Shown: one piece after another, positions 54,995 to 64,000 of the stretch
Layout of the letters: the number at the start of each line of letters is the position of its first letter
Numbering within the stretch: position 1 is the stretch's first letter
DNA from: Apodemia mormo
Taxonomy: Eukaryota > Arthropoda > Insecta > Lepidoptera > Riodinidae
Length of the DNA: 64,000 bases
NCBI GenBank assembly: GCA_036924255.1
Contig: JAUPFN010000009.1
Coordinates: 1,515,501-1,579,500 of the forward strand
Direction: 5' to 3'
Program-made: the position numbers and the translations under genes
The notes under the pieces: generated by a model
The model's database searches: none
What the model saw: only the letters and a program-made list of their open reading frames with translations
What the model was told of the DNA's origin: nothing

Positions 54995-55570
54995 ACATTA
55001 TAAAAGCTTACATGTTTGGATGTTGATGAAGTTTACATGTTTGTATGGATGGATCTTTATTACTCAGTCACGCAAAAATTGCTGAACGAATTTGAATGAA
55101 ATTTTACACACAGGTAGATTATGACCTGGAATAGCACAAAGGCTACTTTTTATCCCGGACAAACGAGATATATGCTCGGGATGCACAAAAACCTTTTATT
55201 ATGCAGCGGGCTGCTGCTACTATGAAACATGTATCGCTAGAATAATTTCACGAATTTATCTTATCTCAAACTTAGCCTAATGTGGTATGTGAGTCAGTCA
55301 TATATCCTAATACGCAGAAATTCATTCCAGTATAATATTATTAATGCAAAGTCTGTCTGTTTGTTACGCTTTCACGCCTAATCCTTATTACGGCTTAACC
55401 TTTTTGATGAAATTTGCATAGAGAAGGATGAAGATCCGAGTTCAAATACAGACTATTTTTTTAAATCAACCCCTTACGGGCTGCAATATGCGATGGAATT
55501 TTATATGAATATAACCGGCCAAGTGTGACTCTGACTCGCGCACAGAGTTCCCTATCATTATCTACAAAAA
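54995..55570 (+). repeat. Two family E-like repeats
   Basis: Copy 1 at about 54995-55215 ('tactcagtcacgcaaaaatt') and copy 2 at about 55328-55570 ('aaagtctgtctgtttgttac'). Confidence 0.6.
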
Positions 55571-56160
55571 GGGCAAAAATCACCTTTGATGTGAAAGAAC
55601 CTTAAATATTTGTTACATTTTAATTTAGACTATTTATTTATAAAGTGAATATAAAGTATATTTTGTTGTTATGGCGGCAACAGACATACGCTACCTATGA
55701 AAAAATGGACGGACAGCGGAGTCTTATTAATTATAGGGCTCCGTTTGTATAGAACCTACGAGTACGGAACCCTATAAAAACTATATTGACGACATGTTCA
55801 TCTACAACCCCCCTCCTCCCTCAGTTATAGTCATCGCACAAATATTTGTCCCAGTTTGGATTCTAACCCACAATTTTTAATCACTCAAACAACTGAGCAT
55901 ACAATTAGTTTTTTTTGTCAAATCTTACGACTTGAGTATGATATAGTACCTGTTCACAATTATATTCAATCCTCAGAGGTTAGCCTGGCAAACTATGATA
56001 AATCATGGGGTTAAGTTTGAGCCTCGTATTACACAAATACAATGATACAGATTACTTACATTATCTACATCGTCAGCCGACGAAACGAATGAGCCGTGAT
56101 GAATTGGCGTTTAACTACAAAGAACAGAGTTTCTTCCAGCGACTTATGCAAAGAATAGAG
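55571..56160. other. Repeat relics, no gene
   Basis: 'gggctccgtttgtatagaac' at 55736 is a reversed 'ggaaccctat' type relic. 55975-56130 contains a degraded family D SINE. Confidence 0.45.
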
Positions 56161-56261
56161 TTAATATTACTTTAAATTTTTATTCTTTTTTATATATATT
56201 TTTTTAAATTAATAGCCCTATTATCAGATATTTTGTAAAAGGCAAATAAGGTGAAATGTGT

Positions 56262-56425
56262 CACTTACATTGTGGTCATTAGGCGGTAGAGTTCTCTAAC
56301 GTCTCGTAAATCTATACTTGTCACTGGCATATTAAGACTTAGCCGATAAATTTATGCATACGACATTCATATAATCATGTAAGTGCCAACGCATTACTAA
56401 TATCAATGACATCTGTATCTTTTTC
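56262..56425 (+). repeat. Partial SINE-like family B
   Basis: 'cattaggcggtagagttctc' to 'actaatatcaatgacatctg'. Strongly diverged. Confidence 0.55.
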
Positions 56426-56526
56426 TATTTTTTCCGTAATCAAATGGTAAAACGGGGCCCTATGATTTCGCCGTTTGTCCGTCTGTCACCAGACTGTATC
56501 TCATGAACCGTGTTATATATACATAT

Positions 56527-56790
56527 ATAAATAAGTAAATATTCATGGGACAAATTACACTTACTGATCTAACCCCAAATGAGCAAATTATTTGCTTGTG
56601 TTATGGGTGTTAGCCAACGATACTAATTCATAGAAATTCATATATGATTACTGGAATATATTTGATAAACACCCAAACCCGGAAATACAAACATTTATGC
56701 TCATCACGCAAATGCTTGTCCCCGTCAGAGATCGAATCCGATCCCCATCGTTTGCGTAGTCAGGGTCGCTAACCACTCGGGGGCGGTCAG
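56527..56790 (-). repeat. SINE family A, minus copy
   Basis: tRNA-like head reversed at the right end ('gtagtcagggtcgctaacca'). Confidence 0.8.
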
Positions 56791-56937
56791 AATAGTAGTA
56801 GAACACTAGTAGACGCCTGAAATATTCACAGAATATTTAGTTATATAAACATTTTATAAATGAATAAATTATTTAAAATAAAGTAAATAATTAGTGCCGT
56901 TCGTTATATACGCGAGTCCGACTGGCACTTGGGTGGT

Positions 56938-57450
56938 TTTTTATAATATAAGATATAAAACAAGCAGATGGGTTGTGGGTGGCAGACATGTCATGGAAGT
57001 CTCTTGATGGAAAGAGTCAACCATCGCTTATAGACATCAAATATGTTAATGGTACGTTACTATCTTGTGGCGAGGTCTTTTGCCACATTTTTGATGCATC
57101 TTTAGATAGCAAACAAGCAGATGGCTCTCCTGATGGAAAAAGAAACCATTGCTAGTAGATACCAAAGGTGCTAGTGATGCGTTGCTATCTGTCTGGCGGG
57201 ATAGCAATGCTACATGCATCCACCGATCACTTTAACGCCTAACAAAAACACATCAATAACAAGGTATTAACTCTATTGTGACAGAAATTAATAAATCGTT
57301 GGTACCATTTACCCGGGCGAGACTCTATTTTGCAAAACTCTATCACTTAGTAGTCACGATGGTAGTGACCTATGTAGCCCATTGTTTGCCTTTCAAACGT
57401 GCTGCCTTGCAAAATATCAGGAGACCAATTGATAGCGGGCCTAGACTTAT
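56938..57450 (-). repeat. Two SINE-like family B copies in tandem, minus
   Basis: A 5'-truncated copy at about 56938-57090 is followed directly by a longer copy (57095-57450). Both begin with a 'atagcaaacaagcagatgg'-type block. Confidence 0.75.
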
Positions 57451-58739
57451 TAGAAGAATCTAATGTTGATTTGTTATCTTATAATATGAAAATATTTAGC
57501 CGATATTAGAATACCGGAGTTGTAAAACGCGTGTCTCTCAGTTTTGACAAATGAGGTTATTGTAATCATGTCGTGAAATACTATTTTTATGATTATCGCA
57601 GAAAAAGCCAAGCTAAACTTCTGTCTCAGCCATATTATTATTACTAATAAGCTAAAGCAGTCACAAATATTTTATTTTAATTTTATACGCTCGTAGAAAT
57701 TGGGAATGTAATAAATAATGCGCAACATAAAATATTTACGAGTGAAGAAATACATATAAGTTATTACATATACATATAAGTTATCATATTGGCTAATAAA
57801 TATTTCAATGATGTTTCCAATCCCACTTGCGACATCTATTTTGTTTTCATAAAATTTAAATTATTTGTTTTGTATTTATTTTTATGTTTATTTTATGTTG
57901 CATAAAATATAATATCTATCTTATTCCCTTTCGTGGTAATTAAATTGAACCTAAAGTCAATAGACGATTTACAAATTTATCGGCAAACTGACATTACCAC
58001 CAATTGCTAACTCGACAATACATACCTACAACTGTCAGATACCCTTATATTACTAGAACGTTCCACTAGAACTATACGTTTCTTTTCTAGAGTATAGTAT
58101 AGATGGCGCTGATCGATTAATGCATTGCGGTAATAACTGTTTTCTTGTAAATTGTATACGTATGGGTCCATGCAGGCGGCGACTCGGCCTCCTATTTCGA
58201 CCCGCCAACACCCGAGACTCCGGTCAAGAGCCATCGACGAGTCGAAATCCTGATGCCACTTACTCTCTCGCCAATCGTCAAGATACTGTCCTAAGCCGAG
58301 GTTTGGTCTCACAGGAGACGCCCTTAGGGCGGGCTCTTAGCCCACTTAACTTAAACTCTGGCTGAGCACTCTGCTCGCCCAAAACGCCCGGTTTCGCAGT
58401 AACGGTCATTTGGAGCAACTGCTTAAGTTCATTTCGAAAAAAAAGACCTAAATTTGATTTTACCTGGTATGTTTTAGTGAAGTGTGATTTAACGTAAACA
58501 CTAAACAGTCTTTTCTGATGGAAAGTTACCAACATCATATCAAACCCTAACACATAAATGAAACGTTAAAAATGATAAACAAGTTCAACGGGCTATCTTT
58601 GTTACTACAGACACCTATTGTTTATTTCAAAGAACAGTGAGACTAGAACGGTGTCTATAAAATAGAAGTAAATAATATTGTTTATCGATAGATATTGTTT
58701 ATTGACAGAAGCAGCTATCTCTTTCCTTTATTTCTAGAT
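57451..58739. other. Mostly unrecognised; GC-rich patch at 58080-58400
   Basis: 58080-58400 is clearly GC-richer than its flanks. It holds overlapping frames on both strands (58007-58312 minus, 58120-58365 plus, 58278-58553 minus) without known motifs. No phase-compatible Ig exon was found. It may be part of an LTR or other retroelement. I do not assign a gene. Confidence 0.35.
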
Positions 58740-59060
58740 TTTTTTAGTGTTCACACTCTTCACTTTTCTAGATTATTCACAACAATATGCTTGTCATCAA
58801 TACTTCACCCATTGTAGAGTTAAGGCCTATTCGACTCTTCTGAAGATGCTTTGGATAAGAAGTGAAACCTGCGTTGAGTACCTACATGATTTGTGTGTTA
58901 CTGACGTGGGTAAAAGTATGGTGAACGTGGGTGGACTATTGTGCCGCTGGGGTTTCTTTTAATTTTCAGACCATAGATATTTTGCCCCATTTCTTACACT
59001 ACGTTTTATTTTAGTTACGAGTATATCACAGTAGTTTCATATAAGATTTTGCAGAAAGAA
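58740..59060 (+). repeat. Dispersed repeat family F, plus copy
   Basis: Matches 13300-13530 in reverse, sharing the peptide block 'LKMLWIRSETCVEYL' and 'ttaattttcagacc'. Confidence 0.55.
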
Positions 59061-59248
59061 GGCTGGCCACAATGGCCTTTGTTTTGTCTGAGATGGTAAT
59101 GTTAAAAATTAATCTTAAAAAATAGGATTTTTAAAAAAATATAAACTTGCTGTATTGAAATTCTCGAAAGATGTATTAAAAAAATTAAATTCATGTTTCT
59201 ATAGCGAGCAGTTTCAACGTACGCTATACTTACATTTTTACATACGGC

Positions 59249-59301
59249 CAACATAGCCGAATTATTTTTTATTGTAAAAAAATATAATTCGGCTATGTTG
59301 A
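59249..59301. repeat. 16-bp-arm hairpin in AT-rich DNA
   Basis: 'caacatagccgaatta' and its complement 'taattcggctatgttg' around a T/A-rich loop. Another short hairpin ('agaaataagga') follows at about 59328-59354. Confidence 0.6.
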
Positions 59302-59529
59302 ACGTTCTTATTTTACACAAGGAGTATAGAAATAAGGATAACCTCCTTATTTCTAGTTAGATTGGATTGGAGGCACTCCTTGTTAGATTGGATGGTTTTG
59401 AAATATTTGTTTCTAAATAATTTAAAGTTAAAGGATATAATATACTTTTATCAAAAGTCAAATACATGCTAGATTTAATCCATACTATAATATATAGTAT
59501 ATATAAAAATATACTATACATATAATATT

Positions 59530-59660
59530 TACATGCGAAACTCTGTTACATGCTACGTTTGCTAACTCTGCTACGTTTTTAGGGCTAAATCCATGAACCG
59601 ATTTTAATGAAATTTCCAAAGTATAACATAAAGTAAACATTTTTTTTAAAATAAACCCTT
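59530..59660 (+). repeat. Family E-like repeat cut by a MITE
   Basis: 'gctaaatccatgaaccgatt' body is interrupted at 59662 by the Harbinger-like MITE. Confidence 0.5.
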
Positions 59661-59661
59661 A

Positions 59662-60623
59662 TAGTAGGGGAGCCCATGAGGGGATTTTGGTATTTACTCG
59701 AGCGCGTCAGATTAACAGAGGAGGGGGTACCTCGCTTACTGTTATTAAGGCTCTCCACCAAATGTAAGCCCTTTCTATAGAGGGGGTAACTGTGACAGAA
59801 AAAAAAAACAATATTAAGATAACTTCGGCTTGTGGAAATTGTCAGATTATGCTTTTTCCGTAATTCTTACATAATTTCCTCCATAATAAAAGAAAATTCA
59901 GTCACGCTCGAGACTGTCAAGACAACATTTTCTTTGCAACTTTGTGACCCTCCCACACCCTTACGCCACACTTGAATCGTCAGATTTTCTAAATTTTAGT
60001 CGGCAATTAACCCACCATACTCTAATCTAACGCACTTCAGTGTTTCTATGTCACTGATTTTTTTTAAACATTTTTTTATCTTTTACCATTGAAATGAAAA
60101 TCATTATTGTGAGTGGTTACGCAAAAAGGGACCTCAAGGGAAAATAATTGATTTCGAGTAAATCACGTTTAAAATGTTGAGTTGAAATGAGAGAGGCGCG
60201 GGGTGTTTTATGTTAGTGTCGTTAGTGAGCGACTTCGTCAGTGAGAAATAGCACGTGTTTGCGATAGCTGTATTATTGGTGACTTATTTATTCGTCTTTT
60301 ACTTGTCTTTATGTGCGCGCTAGAAAAAGAAACTAGTGTGCGCTGTGTATAAGGTGTAATATTTTCAAAACTGCCTCGGCTTACATAAAAAATCATTTAA
60401 AAAAAACTACGGCACCTAAAATTATTTTGATTAGAACAAAACAAAGATGAAGGACCATAGAATCAGAATTTATCAAAAAAAAAAAACCGTTTCCAATCCC
60501 TTCAGGTCCCTTTTTGCGTAACCACTCACATATAACCTTTTATTTTTCCTTAATCTACAAAATCCAATAGGTCCCTGAGACGCTTAAGTGACTACCCATT
60601 TAGCATCTTGGACTCCCCTACTA
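59662..60623. mobile_element. Harbinger-like MITE, copy 2, with a nested element
   Basis: Same TAGTAGGGGAGCC end as copy 1 (right end reads ggaCTCCCCTACTA, one change). It is longer than copy 1 because 423 bp are inserted at 60108-60530. Left flank TTA, right flank TTG. Confidence 0.8.
60108..60530. mobile_element. TIR element nested inside the MITE
   Basis: Perfect 27-bp inverted ends, starting TGTGAGTGGTTACGCAAAAA. Flanks read TAT on both sides (60105-60107 and 60531-60533), and the uninterrupted MITE copy at 33956-33985 shows the empty site. A non-autonomous DNA element with a 3-bp duplication. No ORF. Confidence 0.85.
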
Positions 60624-60953
60624 TTGAGCTAGTTAAGAGATTTAAAAGTCAAAGTCAAAGTCAAAACTTTTTTATTCAAAATAGGATTAATGTTAACCTC
60701 TTTTTGAACGTCAGATATTAAATAATAGATAACATTCAAATTTTGACAAGACAATTTGTACATCGTAATATACATATATTATAACAATTATAATTAAATT
60801 ATAATAAACCAATGTCAATCCTATCAAAATTAAATAATTATTAGAACAATTACTATTAATAAACAATACCCGTCATAACTAGATAACATTAAATACAACA
60901 ATAATTATTTTAAAAAAAACTTACAACAATAAAAATAACAAATAATTTTGTAA

Positions 60954-62420
60954 TTACTTGGTCCAGTCGTCCTCTAAATAATCATTCAACTTGTAATAAG
61001 CCTTAGCCATTAATTTTTGTTTAATGACAGTCTTGAACATTTTGTCAGGTAATTCGAGTATGTGATTTGGAATTTTATTATAAAATTGTATACTGTCCCC
61101 CAGAAATGACTTTTTTGTTTTTGTCAATCTAAATTTAGGAACTGCAAGTTTATCTCTTTGACGCGTGTTATAACTATGGTTATCAGAATTTTTATAAAAT
61201 TCAGTGAAATTTTTACGAACATACAATATATTTTCATAGATATATTGACTGTAAACCGTCATTATATTTATATTTTTAAATACGTCCCTCAAGGAATCTC
61301 GGGTACGTAAATTATAAATAGCTCGAATAGCTCTCTTCTGCAAAATAAATATACTTTCTATGGCTGCGGCTCTACCCCATAATATAATGCCATATGACAT
61401 GATGCTATGAAAATATGCAAAATATACAATTCTAGCCGTATCTACATCTGTCAACTGACGTATTTTCCTAATTGCATAGGCAGCTGAGCTTAGTTTATTT
61501 GATAGAATATTGATATGATTAGTCCACTGAAACGAAGAATCCATTGTGATGCCCAAAAATAGAGCTTTGTCTGTAATTTCTAGCTGTTCTTTCCCTAAAA
61601 AGATTTTCGTTGGGACTGAAATAACGTTAGGAAGACAAAATTTCATGCATTTTGTTTTTTTTGCATTTAATACCAAATTGTTAGCAGTAAACCAATTCTT
61701 CAACTCGATGAGCGTATTGTTTACTTCGTCATAGTACTGTGTCTGTCGCTTTACTTTAAATATTAATGATGTATCATCAGCAAAAAGAACAACATTAGAA
61801 TTTTTAGGAATCACAAATGGTAAATCATTTATATAGACTAAAAATAAGAATGGTCCCAATATCGATCCCTGTGGCACACCCATTGATACTCGAGCTCCCG
61901 ATGAATATACTTTATTAATTTGCACTTTTTGAGTTCGGCCCTCTAAATAAGATGACATTAGTTTTAACGAATTTCCTGTTAAGCCATAATGTTTTAGTTT
62001 TAACAGCAATGTTTTATGGTCAACACAATCAAACGCTTTTGTAAGATCACAGAATACCCCAATAGCGTCGTGAGAATCTTCCCAAGCTTCAAAAACATAT
62101 TTCATAAATGTTATGCCTGCATCAGTGGTTGAGAGCCCCTTTGTAAATCCAAACTGATTAACATTAAAAATATTGTTTATATTAAAGTAAAGAAGCAGTT
62201 GATTTAGCATAATTTTTTCAAAAATTTTGCTAAAGACTGGTAGAACACTTACTGGCCTAAAATTATTAGGATCCTTGCTATCACCGGATTTAAACAATGG
62301 CACTACTTTGCTGTATTTAAGTAGGCTTGGAAATATTCCTTGGTCTATGCATTGATTAAAAATGTTTGCTAAAGTTGATGCTACTGTACATATTATATTT
62401 GTAACTAGTTTCATTGACAT
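60954..62420 (-). pseudogene. LINE ORF2, reverse transcriptase half
   Basis: 488 codons. Motifs: 'VVPLFKSGDSKDPNNFRPVS', 'NQFGFTKGLSTTD', 'CDLTKAFDCVDH', 'MGVPQGSILGP', catalytic 'LFADDTSLIF' and 'LILWGRAAAIESI' in the C-terminal part. It is in frame with the endonuclease half upstream; 33 codons plus a stop at 62520-62522 separate the annotated start from it. Confidence 0.85.
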
Positions 62421-62519
62421 ACCCCAAAGATCCTCAGTTTGTTTTATTTTAATACTTTTAAAAGCTTTTACAATTTCCTGAGGTAGAACATGTCTAAAGT
62501 GAAATTTTGCACTAATTTT

Positions 62520-63815
62520 TTAAAGATTTTTCGTTAGCATATTTTCAGCAACTTCAGGAGATGAGTTTATTGATGCTGTAATTTTTAAAGGTATGTCTGT
62601 GAAAAAAGTTTCAAATTCATTAGCTACTTCATCGTTAGACTTTACTAATCCTTTCTTTGAATATATTTCAAAGTTTTTGTCATTAAATTGTCTTTTATTA
62701 CCTGTCTCAGCATTAATTATGTTCCAAGTTGTTTTAATTTTATTTTTAGAATTTTTAATTTTTTTGCTAATAAATAATGCTTTTGCCGTTTTGCAAACCT
62801 TTTTAAAAATTTTTGAGTATTGTTTCACATAATTAACAAATTCTTCATTATGAATATAAGTTTTCATGTCATATAAGGTAAACATTCTATCTCTGCTTTT
62901 ATAAATTCCTGGAGTAGCCCATTCGTTAAAGTTGAAACCAGTTTTAAGTGTTAAAGTTTTAGTTGGAAAAAAATTTTTAAATTCTTTTTTTACAATTGAG
63001 AAAAAATTTGAGTATACTTGGTCTGCGCTTGATTGGTTGAAATTTAACATCGCTAATTCTTCAATTAAAACTTTATTGAAGTTTTCAATATTTCTGGTAG
63101 TAATTGGTCTAAAGATTAGATCGCGTTTTTCCGTTCTCGTGCAAGTTGGGAAAATAGCTAATTGCCCGCAATGATCTGACTTTAGACAATTTATCACATG
63201 ACCTTCTAAACATTGCAAATTTGCAAAAATATTATCAATACAGGTAGCTGAGTTATGTGTGATCCTAGTGGGTTCTAAAAATATATTACATAAATTATAC
63301 GATTTAAAAAGAGATGTCAGTCTTATGCTATAATAATTTAAATTCAATAAGTCAACATTAAAATCACCTGTCACTATAATATATTTTTGTTTCCTACAAA
63401 CTATTTTTAAAATGTCATCCATAGTTGATTCAAAATTTGAAAAATTATCATGCTTGCGTTCCGATTTTGGGGGTCTATATACACAAATTACAATATATTG
63501 TTCCAATTCGACGCATGCCAATTCAATATTACCTTCTATTGATAAACTCGTTATGTCATTACGTTCCCTAGATTTTATATTATTATTTATTAATATAAGA
63601 GAACCGCCATGATTAAGGGTACTTCGACGGAATATGCTACCAATGTAGTAATTTTTAAAATTAAACAACATATTCTGTTTGTTTCTAAAAAAATGTTCCG
63701 TCACACAAAACAAGTCTATGTTAAATTTGCTTAAAAATAATTCAATTTCTAATTCTTTGCTGGAAAAGCCTTGAATATTTTGATGCACTACTATAAGCTC
63801 ATCGTGCTTTTCCAT
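62520..63815 (-). pseudogene. LINE ORF2, endonuclease half, ends at an in-frame stop
   Basis: 431 codons from an ATG at 63815. APE-like endonuclease: 'VVHQNIQGFSSKE', 'VTEHFF', 'GGSLILINN', 'ICVYRPPK', 'VTGDFNVDLL', 'PTRI..NSATCIDNIF' and 'KSDHCGQLA'. A linker to RT follows. A single TAA at 62520-62522 ends this frame; the frame immediately continues open into the RT half. One point change probably inactivated an otherwise intact gene. Confidence 0.85.
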
Positions 63816-64000
63816 TGTCTTATATATATTTATTGTTGCTAAACAAGCTTGCGGACAAATCTGCTGGTTTTTGCAATGCTTGAGAGTTTAATGTTTCTTT
63901 TTATACTTTTGATTAAAAAATAAATGAAAAAAAGAGGCTAAAAAGAGGATGAAAGTTAGTATAAAAAAACTGTATAAATTACATGTTTATCTACTCGTGG
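63816..64000. other. Sequence upstream of the minus-strand LINE ORF2
   Basis: AT-rich, likely LINE 5' or inter-ORF sequence. No ORF1 domain is visible before the window ends. Confidence 0.4.

Larger units (their letters stand above)
60645..63815 (-). mobile_element. Jockey/CR1-like LINE, minus strand, ORF2 complete but for one stop
   Basis: Minus-strand EN-RT reading frame, 3' UTR with AATAAA (reverse at 60671-60676) and a GACTTT-repeat tail (60645-60668). No ORF1 is visible before the window end, so 5' truncation or an ORF1 outside the window. Confidence 0.85.

Noticed and set aside
58007..58553. Possible terminal exon of the Ig gene
   Set aside because: No phase-1 acceptor, no GPI-type hydrophobic tail and no similarity to the family's C-terminal region on the + strand.

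Overview
The window is AT-rich, intron-rich, repeat-dense eukaryotic DNA, most likely from a moth or butterfly (Lepidoptera). Support for that: non-LTR retrotransposons of the CR1/Jockey type, one with an ORF1 tail resembling the baculovirus FP-protein domain; many short retroelements headed by tRNA-like A and B boxes; and the dispersed repeats with a 'cgcgggtcagctagt' end and a 'gggcaaacgagca...cacctgatgg' end that are common in lepidopteran DNA. Species cannot be named from the sequence.

The only host gene I can support is a split immunoglobulin-superfamily gene of the lachesin / DIP (Dpr-interacting protein) type on the + strand. Four exons (18478-18636, 30989-31117, 32657-32794, 53126-53275) join in one frame, always in phase 1, and encode the whole second Ig domain and the whole third Ig domain. 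The first Ig domain and signal peptide should lie upstream, and the C-terminal/GPI-anchor exon downstream; I could not find either here. The introns are about 12.4, 1.5 and 20.3 kb and are filled with mobile DNA.

Layout. 1-18.4 kb: presumed intron or upstream DNA with a full-length CR1/Jockey-like LINE (ORF1 remnant plus an open 943-codon endonuclease/reverse transcriptase) at 4.9-9.2 kb, and many SINE copies. 18.48-18.64 kb: exon A. 18.755-22.354 kb: an apparently complete DNA transposon with perfect 27-bp terminal inverted repeats, a 4-bp TAAT target duplication and an uninterrupted 803-codon transposase, best fitting the Sola superfamily. 22-31 kb: SINEs and unique intron sequence. 31-32.8 kb: exons B and C. 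33.5-42.2 kb: a Harbinger-like MITE, a two-ORF CR1-like LINE with a small frameshift at the start of ORF2, and a second Harbinger-like element. 43.8-46.9 kb: a decayed R1-like LINE fragment lying between two inverted copies of a short inverted-repeat element. 53.1 kb: exon D. 53.3-64 kb: more SINEs, a second copy of the Harbinger-like MITE with another inverted-repeat element nested inside it, and a nearly intact minus-strand LINE broken by one in-frame stop.

No bacterial genes, CRISPR arrays, rRNAs or functional tRNAs were seen. The tRNA-like sequences are all SINE heads. The most interesting items are the apparently intact DNA transposon, the nested and composite inverted-repeat structures, and a near-perfect 34-bp-arm hairpin near 50.35 kb.
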